From positions 1,762 to 7,158 of the forward strand of contig DXZV01000016.1 in NCBI GenBank assembly GCA_019419485.1: a stretch of 5,397 nt of DNA, written 5' to 3'. Origin of the DNA: Collinsella sp. GTDB lineage: Bacteria; Actinomycetota; Coriobacteriia; Coriobacteriales; Coriobacteriaceae. Below the pieces are notes generated by a model. That model searched no databases, was not told where the DNA came from, and saw only the letters and a list, made by a program, of their open reading frames with translations. Both the position numbers and the translations under genes were made by a program. Numbering within the stretch: the stretch's first letter is position 1; the number at the start of each line of letters is the position of its first letter. Shown piece after piece: positions 1 through 5,397 of the stretch.

Positions 1-422
1 CCATTAAGTCACTCGGCTTTTATAAGAGTAAGGCCAAGCACGCCGTGGAGGCCGCGCAGATGATTGTCGTCGATTACGGCGGCGAGGTGCCGGCCGACAT
101 GAAGGAGCTTGTCAAGCTGCCGGGCGTGGGGCGCAAGACGGCAAACATCGTGCTCAACGTGGGGTTTGGCATCGTGGAGGGCATTGCAGTCGATACGCAC
201 GTCAACCGCATTGCGCACCGCCTGATGCTGAGCCCCAAGACGCACGCCAAGGAGCCGCTCAAGACCGAGCAGGATCTGCTCAAGATTTTGCCGCACGAGT
301 ATTGGGAGTCGGTCAACCACCAGTGGATCACCTTTGGCCGCGAGATCTGCGACGCCCGCAAGCCCAAGTGTGACGAGTGCCCGCTGGCAGACCTTTGCCC
401 AAGCGTGCGCGTTTTGGGGTAG
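1..422 (+). CDS. nth: Endonuclease III (DNA glycosylase/AP lyase), 3' part only
   Basis: This is the C-terminal part of endonuclease III, a base-excision-repair enzyme that removes oxidised pyrimidines from DNA and cleaves the strand at the resulting abasic site. The reading frame enters from the left edge (first full codon at 3) and gives 139 residues before TAG at 420-422, roughly the last two thirds of a protein of about 210 residues. The helix-hairpin-helix reads LPGVGRKTAN, with the catalytic lysine codon at 135-137 (E. coli Lys120 equivalent). The catalytic aspartate lies in VDTHV (codon 192-194, Asp138 equivalent). Four cysteines spaced C-X6-C-X2-C-X5-C (codons at 348, 369, 378 and 396) are the [4Fe-4S] ligands. 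All key residues in the visible part are present, so it looks functional. The GTG at 45 is internal, because homology (IKSLGFYKSKAKHA) continues upstream to the edge. A hairpin and a terminator follow, suggesting this gene ends its transcript. Confidence 0.96.
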   Translation, partial: IKSLGFYKSKAKHAVEAAQMIVVDYGGEVPADMKELVKLPGVGRKTANIVLNVGFGIVEGIAVDTHVNRIAHRLMLSPKTHAKEPLKTEQDLLKILPHEYWESVNHQWITFGREICDARKPKCDECPLADLCPSVRVLG

Positions 423-424
423 CG

Positions 425-456
425 GCATGGCCAGCGCCGTCGCGCTTGGTCCATGC
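425..456 (+). other. Imperfect hairpin just after the nth stop codon
   Basis: Seen in the sequence: GCATGG (425-430), CC (431-432) and AGCGC (433-437) pair with GCGCT (442-446), GG (448-449) and CCATGC (451-456). This makes 13 base pairs with single-base bulges at T447 and T450 and a CGTC loop. It begins two bases after the nth stop. No T-tract follows, so it is not a canonical intrinsic terminator by itself. It could protect the nth mRNA 3' end, help a terminator 35 bp further on, or be a protein-binding inverted repeat. No function is demonstrated. Confidence 0.45.
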
Positions 457-490
457 GTTACCATGACAAACAATGAACTTTGACGTACGA

Positions 491-518
491 CCCGCCGAGC
501 CTGCCTCGGCGGGCTTTT
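491..518 (+). terminator. Intrinsic terminator between nth and mfd
   Basis: A perfect 9-bp GC-rich stem, CCCGCCGAG (491-499) with CTCGGCGGG (505-513), encloses the 5-nt loop CCTGC and is followed by C and TTTT (515-518). This is the classic form of a Rho-independent terminator reading on the + strand. There is no A-tract upstream of the stem, so it should act in one direction only. It most simply ends the nth transcript. Its T-tract finishes only 24 bp before the mfd ATG, which leaves little room for a separate mfd promoter downstream. The T-tract is short, so some read-through into mfd is plausible. Confidence 0.78.
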
Positions 519-532
519 GGCGTTGCGATGCC

Positions 533-538
533 GGAGGA
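533..538 (+). promoter_or_regulatory. Shine-Dalgarno site that sets the mfd start
   Basis: GGAGGA at 533-538 lies 4 bases (5 counting from GGAGG) before ATG 543 and is a near-perfect anti-SD match. It decides between three in-frame starts. TTG 480 lies upstream of the terminator hairpin and would put the stem inside the coding region. ATG 528 has only the hairpin's own 3' arm (GGCGGG, 508-513) as a ribosome site. ATG 543 is therefore preferred. Confidence 0.8.
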
Positions 539-542
539 CCAT

Positions 543-3500
543 ATGCTCATTCACCGTATAGCCGCGCAGCTCTACACTGCCGAGGCCTTGCAGACCGTCG
601 AGGCCGGACTCGATGCCGGCGAGGACGTGACGCTGGCCGTGTCGCAGTCGGGCCGCACGCTTATGGCTGCCGCCCAGTTTGCGCGCCGTCCGCGCCCCAC
701 GGTCTATATCGTAAGTGGCGAGGACGCGGCCGATCGCGCCGCGCGCAGCCTTGCCGCTTACGTGGGCCTGGCACACGTGTGCCGTTTTCCCGAGCGCAAG
801 GACTATCCGTGGCGCGAGCAGGCGCCCGACGATGCCGTGGTTGCCCAGCGCTGCGAGGCTCTGGGGCGCATCGTGCGCGGCGACAATTGCATCATGGTCG
901 CCTCGGCCCGCGCGCTGCTGCGTTGCGTGCCCCCGGTCGAGAGCCGCTATTGGGAGTCCACTACCTTTACGGTGGGCGACGAGATTCCTTTTGACGAGGT
1001 GCCGCAGCGCCTGGTGGGCATGGGCTACACCAATGCCGGTGCCGCCGATGCGCCCGGCCTGTTCCGTGTGCACGGTGACACCGTCGAGGTGTTCCCCGCA
1101 CAGGAAAAGGCACCCGTGCGCATCGAGTTCTTTGGCGACGAGATCGACCGCATCCGCCGCATGGTGAGCTCCACGGGACAGACCATCGGCAACGAGGACA
1201 GCATCGAGATCTTCCCGTGCCGCGAGTTGGCGCTCACCGACGAGGCCGTCCACAACATGCACGTGGCGCTCTACCGCGCCAGCCAGGACGATAGCAAGCC
1301 GGCAGCGCTGCTCGAGATGGTGGATGCGCGTATCGTCACGCCCGAGCTCGACCGCTTTTTGCCGGTGATGTACGGCCAGACCGTAAGCCCGCTGGCGCAC
1401 GTGAGCGGCAAGGCACTCGTGGTTCTATCCGAGCCGCGCTCGCTGTTCGACGACTGCCTGCGCGCCTACGAGGATATCGAGGCCCGTGCCGACGAGGCAG
1501 GGATTGACCGCCTGGACGGTCTGTACGTGCGCGCTCAACAGCTCGATTTTGGTGCCCAGCAGCGCTTGAACTACGTAAGCCTCATCCGTGCCGGCGGTGC
1601 GGTGACGGCAGAGCTCAAGATTGAGCAGCCTGCTATCGCAGGCTCGGACAACCGTTTTATGACGCGCATTCAGGAGGTTGTGGGCAAGCGCTACGCCTGC
1701 GTGTTTGCCATTCCCGACCGCGGTGCGCGCGAGTCGATGGAGCTTACCTTTGGCGACGAGGGCATTACCTTTGAGGAGTCGCTGACGGCCGCCCCCGAAA
1801 ACGCCGGCGTTATCGGCGACCGCGTGCGCGTGGCGGCGGCGGATTCTGCCGACCGTGCTGTCCGTCAACAGGCCCATGCTTCGATTCGCGAGCGCCACGC
1901 CGATGCGCTCAACGCCCGCTCGCTCGAGGCGGGCGCGGCCCAGGCTGCCGCCGGTGCCGCTGTGCCCACCATCTCGCGCGGGCGCGTGACCTTTGTGGAT
2001 GCCGCTCTGCCGCAGGGCGTGGTGGTGCCCGATGCCAATCTGGCCGTGTTCTCGATCGCCGACCTCAACGCCCGCATGGACGCCAATCGCGCCCGCAGCC
2101 GCCGCAAGGTGGACATTACGCAGATCACCTTCCCCTTTAAGCCGGGCGACTACGTGGTGCACGCAACGCATGGCATCGCGCTCTTTAGCGAGATTGCGCG
2201 CCAGGAAGTGGGCGGCAAGGAGCGCGACTACTTTTTGCTGGAATACGCCGATGGCGACAAGCTCTACGTGCCGCTGGAGCAGGTCGACCGCATCACGCGC
2301 TACGTTGGCCCCGACGGCGATAAGCCGCGCCTGACCAGGCTCAACACCGCCGACTGGACGCGCGCCACCAACAAGGCGCGCAAAAACGCCAAAAAGCTGG
2401 CGTTTGACCTGGTCGATCTATATACGCGCCGCTCCTCGATTGCCGGTGTCGCCTGTCCGCCCGACACGCCCGAGCAGATCGAGATGGAGGAGAGCTTTCC
2501 CTACGACGAGACACGTGACCAGCTGGAGGCCATCGCCGACATTAAGGCCGACATGGAGGCGCCCAAGCCCATGGACCGTCTGCTGTGCGGCGATGTGGGC
2601 TTTGGCAAGACCGAGGTCGCCCTGCGCGCGGCGTTTAAGTGCGTGGACTCCGGCCGCCAGGTCATGGTGCTCTGCCCCACGACCATTCTGGCCCAGCAGC
2701 ACTACGAGACGTTCTTTGAGCGTTTTGCCCCGTTTGGCCTCGAGGTCGAGGTGCTCAGCCGCTTTCGCACGCCGGCGCAGCAAAAGCGCGCGCTCAAGGC
2801 GTTCGCCGAGGGCACGATCGACGTGCTCATCGGCACGCACCGCCTGCTTTCGGCCGATGTGAACCCCAAGAACCTGGGCCTGGTGATTATCGACGAGGAA
2901 CAGCGCTTTGGCGTGCAGCACAAGGAGCAGCTCAAGAACCTGCGTGAGCAGATTGACGTGCTCACGCTTTCGGCAACGCCGATTCCGCGAACCATGCAGA
3001 TGGCCACGAGCGGCGTGCGCGATATGAGCCTGATCACCACGCCGCCGACCGGGCGTCGTCCCGTGATCGTGCACGTGGGGGAGTACGACCCTGACGTGGT
3101 AAGTGCGGCGATTCGCCTGGAGGTGGGCCGCGGCGGTCAGGTGTACTACGTGTCCAACCGCGTCAAGACCATCGACGACGCCGTGGCGCGCGTGCATGAG
3201 GCCGCGCCCGAGGCGCGCGTGGGCGTGGCGCACGGCAAGATGAGCCCGCGCGAGGTCGAGGACGTGATGATCGAGTTCGCGACCAAAAAGATCGACGTGC
3301 TCATCGCCACGACCATCGTGGAGAGCGGCATCGACAACGCGACCGCCAACACGCTCATCATCGAGGACTCTCAGCGCCTAGGCCTGGCGCAGCTCTATCA
3401 GCTCAAGGGCCGTGTGGGTCGCTCTGCCACGCAGGCCTACGCGTACTTTATGTTCCCGGGCGAGCTGCCACTCACCGAGGAGGCGACGGCGCGCCTGACC

Positions 3501-4175
3501 GCACTTTCCGAGTTCCAGGACCTGGGCAGCGGCATGCGCATTGCCATGCGCGACCTGGAGATCCGCGGCGCCGGCTCCCTTATGGGCGCCGAGCAGCACG
3601 GCAACCTGTCGAGCGTGGGCTTTGACCTGTTTACGCAGATGCTGGGCCAGGCCGTGGCCGAGGCGCGCGGCGATGACGACGCCGGCGTGGAGGCGGCGAG
3701 CGTGGGCATTAACCTGCCGGCCGATTACTTCTTGTCCGAGGAGTACCTGCCGGCGGTGGATCAGCGCGTGCTCGTGTACCGTAAGCTCGCAGCGGCCGAG
3801 GACCTGGAGAGCATCGACGAGGTGCAGGAAGAGACCGAGGCCGCGCATGGCGAGCTGCCGTTGGCGGGACTCAACCTGTTCAATCGCGCACGAATCCGCA
3901 TTCGCGGCGAGCGCCTGGGGCTCGAGAGCGTCACGCTCAGCGGCGGTCGCATCACGTTTTTGGGCGTCGACGTGCCCAAGAAGGTGGCCTTTGAGCTAAA
4001 GACCCGCTATGGCGCGGTGAACTTCCCCAAGAGCCGCAAGCTGTCGGTGCCCTACAAGGCGGACGCCGGCGCGGGCAGCGGCCTGGGTCGCGGTCTCGAC
4101 GCCAACGACGGTACCGGCCCCGTGGCCGCGGCACTCATGCTGTTGCAGCAGTTGGGTGCGAGCGACGACGACTAA
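543..4175 (+). CDS. mfd: Transcription-repair coupling factor (Mfd ATPase)
   Basis: Mfd is a cytoplasmic ATP-driven DNA translocase. It recognises RNA polymerase stalled at a lesion, removes it, and recruits UvrA to start nucleotide excision repair. From ATG 543 the protein has 1210 residues (E. coli 1148, B. subtilis 1177), so it is full length. Domains in order: a UvrB-like N-terminal module (about 1-400, with DYPWREQAPDD near 87 and RRMVSSTGQTIGNEDSIEIFP-type sequence near 200); an Ala-rich charged linker (about 410-478); a CarD/RID-type RNA-polymerase-binding domain (about 531-595, GDYVVH at 535-540, LYVPLEQVD from 574); and a RecG-like superfamily 2 motor. Motor motifs are Walker A GDVGFGKT (683-690), DEEQ (784-787), SATP (810-813), HGKM (897-900), TTIVESGID (923-931) and QLYQLKGRVGR (950-960). 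The translocation motif DLEIRGAG is at 1004-1011, and the C-terminal TRCF domain spans about 1056-1150. The protein ends in a Gly/Asp-rich tail with DDD. Every catalytic motif is intact. It may be co-transcribed with the phosphatase gene 56 bp downstream. Confidence 0.98.
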   Translation: MLIHRIAAQLYTAEALQTVEAGLDAGEDVTLAVSQSGRTLMAAAQFARRPRPTVYIVSGEDAADRAARSLAAYVGLAHVCRFPERKDYPWREQAPDDAVVAQRCEALGRIVRGDNCIMVASARALLRCVPPVESRYWESTTFTVGDEIPFDEVPQRLVGMGYTNAGAADAPGLFRVHGDTVEVFPAQEKAPVRIEFFGDEIDRIRRMVSSTGQTIGNEDSIEIFPCRELALTDEAVHNMHVALYRASQDDSKPAALLEMVDARIVTPELDRFLPVMYGQTVSPLAHVSGKALVVLSEPRSLFDDCLRAYEDIEARADEAGIDRLDGLYVRAQQLDFGAQQRLNYVSLIRAGGAVTAELKIEQPAIAGSDNRFMTRIQEVVGKRYACVFAIPDRGARESMELTFGDEGITFEESLTAAPENAGVIGDRVRVAAADSADRAVRQQAHASIRERHADALNARSLEAGAAQAAAGAAVPTISRGRVTFVDAALPQGVVVPDANLAVFSIADLNARMDANRARSRRKVDITQITFPFKPGDYVVHATHGIALFSEIARQEVGGKERDYFLLEYADGDKLYVPLEQVDRITRYVGPDGDKPRLTRLNTADWTRATNKARKNAKKLAFDLVDLYTRRSSIAGVACPPDTPEQIEMEESFPYDETRDQLEAIADIKADMEAPKPMDRLLCGDVGFGKTEVALRAAFKCVDSGRQVMVLCPTTILAQQHYETFFERFAPFGLEVEVLSRFRTPAQQKRALKAFAEGTIDVLIGTHRLLSADVNPKNLGLVIIDEEQRFGVQHKEQLKNLREQIDVLTLSATPIPRTMQMATSGVRDMSLITTPPTGRRPVIVHVGEYDPDVVSAAIRLEVGRGGQVYYVSNRVKTIDDAVARVHEAAPEARVGVAHGKMSPREVEDVMIEFATKKIDVLIATTIVESGIDNATANTLIIEDSQRLGLAQLYQLKGRVGRSATQAYAYFMFPGELPLTEEATARLTALSEFQDLGSGMRIAMRDLEIRGAGSLMGAEQHGNLSSVGFDLFTQMLGQAVAEARGDDDAGVEAASVGINLPADYFLSEEYLPAVDQRVLVYRKLAAAEDLESIDEVQEETEAAHGELPLAGLNLFNRARIRIRGERLGLESVTLSGGRITFLGVDVPKKVAFELKTRYGAVNFPKSRKLSVPYKADAGAGSGLGRGLDANDGTGPVAAALMLLQQLGASDDD

Positions 4176-4231
4176 CGGGTCGACGCTGCAAACGCCCCAT
4201 TTGGGCACTCTGGTTCCATCGAAAGGAAAGC

Positions 4232-5095
4232 ATGTTCGGATACATCTATAAGAAAGATGTCGCCATGATCGCGGTTGTCCTGTGCCTTTGTCTGGGCGTA
4301 GGCAGTTTCTTCGATTATCAGATCTCGAGCGCGCTGTTCAACATCGGCAGCATGTACGGCCGCTTTATCGAGGCCGCCGGCGAGCTTCCGTTCGAGCTGA
4401 CGGCAAGCGTCGCGGGCGTTATGCTCGTGCGCGCGGCGCGTCCCGACTCTAGGGGGAGCAAATGGTTCGCCGTGCTCGGCATCCTCGTCAACGTTGGCCT
4501 GGCCGGCTACGAGATCGTCTCGTCCCTGAAGGTTGGCGGCAAACTCATCGCTGTTCAGTTGGTGCTGACGTTTGTGCTGGTTATCGCCGCCAACCTTATC
4601 GTCTATCGCTTCACGCGCACGACCGAGTCCGACGAGCTCACGCGCTGGGCGTTGATGGTACTTGCCGTGTGGGTTGCTCAGGCCATTATCCTCAACGTGA
4701 TCGTCAAGCCGCTGTGGTCGCGCCCGCGCATGCGCGTGATCGAGGTCACGCCGGGGCTCAATTTTCAGCCGTGGTGGGTGATCGGCAACCCCGACAAGTG
4801 GGCCTTTATTGCCGCCGGCGTGATCAAGGACGGCTTCAAGTCGTTTGCGAGCGGACACACGGCGCACGCGGCAATCGGTCTTATGCTCGCCGGGCTTCCC
4901 GCGGCGGCCTTTAAGGAAAAACCGTCGCGCCGCCGCATGGCCTTTTGGACGGCGGCTGCGGTCGCGGCGCTCGTCGCCTTTGGCCGTATCGTGATCGGAG
5001 CGCATTTTTTGAGTGACGTGAGCTGCGGCTTTGCCCTGGTGCTGGCACTTGAGTGCCTTGCCGCGCGCATTGCCTATCCTCACGGCGTACAATAG
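4232..5095 (+). CDS. PAP2-family integral membrane phosphatase
   Basis: This is a 287-residue polytopic membrane protein of the PAP2 (type 2 phosphatidic acid phosphatase) superfamily, which removes phosphate from lipid or isoprenoid phosphates at the membrane. The three family motifs are present in order. C1 is K159-PLWSRP-R166, where the usual Pro after the Arg is Met. C2 is ASGH (206-209), with Ala for the usual Pro and the conserved histidine at 209. C3 is GR-IVIGA-H-FLS-D, with R252, the nucleophile-type H258, and D262. Hydrophobic stretches at about 10-26, 76-95, 105-127, 139-158, 210-227, 238-254 and 264-281 suggest six or more membrane segments, and no cleavable signal peptide is obvious. 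AAAGGA (4222-4227) precedes ATG 4232 at suitable spacing, which favours this start over Met12. The substrate cannot be read from sequence: undecaprenyl pyrophosphate, phosphatidylglycerol phosphate and phosphatidic acid are all possible. The 56-bp gap to mfd and the 45-bp gap to the next gene allow, but do not prove, an operon. Confidence 0.88.
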   Translation: MFGYIYKKDVAMIAVVLCLCLGVGSFFDYQISSALFNIGSMYGRFIEAAGELPFELTASVAGVMLVRAARPDSRGSKWFAVLGILVNVGLAGYEIVSSLKVGGKLIAVQLVLTFVLVIAANLIVYRFTRTTESDELTRWALMVLAVWVAQAIILNVIVKPLWSRPRMRVIEVTPGLNFQPWWVIGNPDKWAFIAAGVIKDGFKSFASGHTAHAAIGLMLAGLPAAAFKEKPSRRRMAFWTAAAVAALVAFGRIVIGAHFLSDVSCGFALVLALECLAARIAYPHGVQ

Positions 5096-5140
5096 CCCCG
5101 TTTGAATCATCTGACCGATACCCGGTAAGAGAGGATTGCC

Positions 5141-5397
5141 ATGCTCGCGTTTAACAACGATTATTCCCACGGCGCACATCCGGCAGTGCTGCAGGCGCTC
5201 GTCGACACCAACATGGAGCCGCAGCCCGGCTACGGTACCGATGCACACACCGAGCGTGCCAAGCAGCTTATCCGCGAGGCCTGTCAGGCCCCCGATGCCG
5301 ACGTGTTTTTTCTGGTGGGCGGCACGCAGGCCAACGCGACGGTGATTGACATGCTGCTCGCGCCCTACGAGGGCGTTGTTGCTGCCGAGACTGGCCA
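5141..5397 (+). CDS. Threonine aldolase-type PLP enzyme, 5' part only
   Basis: The gene starts at ATG 5141 behind AAGAGAGGA (5127-5135, GAGG six bases from the start) and stays open for 85 codons to the right edge. The protein opens MLAFNNDYSHGAHPAVL, then has GYGTD (30-34) and LVGGTQAN (58-65), and breaks off after AAETG. This pattern fits the fold-type I PLP enzymes annotated as low-specificity L-threonine aldolase or beta-eliminating lyase-related proteins, which cleave L-threonine or allo-threonine to glycine and acetaldehyde. GGTQAN corresponds to the SGTMAN-like segment that helps hold the PLP phosphate in this family. The Schiff-base lysine lies beyond the window, so activity cannot be judged. 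The FxNDYSxGAHP opening resembles the form I recall from anaerobic Firmicutes and Coriobacteria more than the classic LtaE opening (DLRSDTVTxP). Related aminotransferase-like enzymes cannot be fully excluded. Confidence 0.85.
   Translation, partial: MLAFNNDYSHGAHPAVLQALVDTNMEPQPGYGTDAHTERAKQLIREACQAPDADVFFLVGGTQANATVIDMLLAPYEGVVAAETG

Noticed and set aside
479..484. TTGACG as a -35 box for mfd
   Set aside because: It matches the consensus at 5 of 6 positions, but 16-18 bp downstream lies the GC-rich terminator stem and no -10-like hexamer, so it is not supported as a promoter.
480..542. Upstream in-frame extension of mfd from TTG 480 or ATG 528
   Set aside because: The extension from 480 would translate through the terminator hairpin and adds PPSLPRRAFG-like sequence that does not look like Mfd. 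ATG 528 lacks a good ribosome site. ATG 543 has GGAGGA at proper spacing.
9..1400. Long open frame of 463 codons on the minus strand opposite nth and mfd
   Set aside because: It is a shadow of the GC-rich codon pattern of the + strand genes. Its translation is rich in His, Arg and Ala with no recognisable domain, and it lies opposite well-conserved nth and mfd sequence.
4194..4206. GCCC-CATTT-GGGC as a terminator after mfd
   Set aside because: The stem is only 4 bp and no T-tract follows, which is too weak to call.
5088..5093. TACAAT at the end of the phosphatase gene as a -10 box for the aldolase-type gene
   Set aside because: It is 5 of 6 to consensus and well placed, but the nearest -35-like hexamers (TTGCCT 5070, TTGCCG 5058) give spacers of 12 and 24 bp and there is no extended -10 TG. 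It remains only a possibility.
5114..5126. ACCG-ATACC-CGGT hairpin before the aldolase-type gene
   Set aside because: The stem is 4 bp with no T-tract, expected by chance.
4172..5248. Long open frame of 358 codons on the minus strand opposite the phosphatase gene
   Set aside because: Same shadow effect. The + strand carries clear PAP2 motifs and a good ribosome site, while the minus product is low-complexity, charged and unrecognisable.
5136..5345. 69-codon open frame overlapping the start of the aldolase-type gene
   Set aside because: It begins with TTG inside the leader and is out of frame with ATG 5141, whose product shows clear PLP-enzyme motifs. It is a frame shadow.

Overview
The window is about 5.4 kb of GC-rich, densely coding bacterial DNA with every supported gene on the + strand. 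Four protein genes are visible: the 3' end of an endonuclease III gene (nth), a complete transcription-repair coupling factor gene (mfd), a complete gene for a PAP2-family membrane phosphatase, and the 5' end of a PLP-dependent threonine aldolase-type gene. High GC, clear Shine-Dalgarno sites, frequent TTT for Phe despite the GC content, and the aldolase subtype suggest a high-GC Gram-positive, perhaps a gut anaerobe of the Coriobacteriia (Collinsella-like). That placement is inference from style and remembered family resemblance, not a search result.

Layout: nth runs in from the left edge and stops at 422. The 120-bp gap to mfd holds two RNA hairpins. The first is imperfect (425-456), directly after the nth stop. 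The second (491-518) is a textbook intrinsic terminator with a perfect 9-bp stem, a 5-nt loop and a T-tract. mfd (543-4175) follows only 24 bp after the T-tract and has a strong GGAGGA ribosome site. A 56-bp gap leads to the PAP2 gene (4232-5095), and a 45-bp gap leads to the aldolase-type gene (5141 to the right edge). I see no convincing terminator in either of these two gaps, so mfd, the phosphatase gene and the aldolase gene could share a transcript.

Functionally, nth (base excision repair of oxidised pyrimidines) and mfd (recruitment of nucleotide excision repair to stalled RNA polymerase) form a DNA-repair pair. The phosphatase and the aldolase-type enzyme have no evident link to repair and look like ordinary downstream neighbours.

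I found no mobile element, CRISPR array, RNA gene or clearly new system. The most notable feature is the nth-mfd gap: a strong terminator lies almost on top of the mfd ribosome site, no convincing promoter follows it, and the terminator's 3' arm could alternatively pair with the mfd Shine-Dalgarno sequence.
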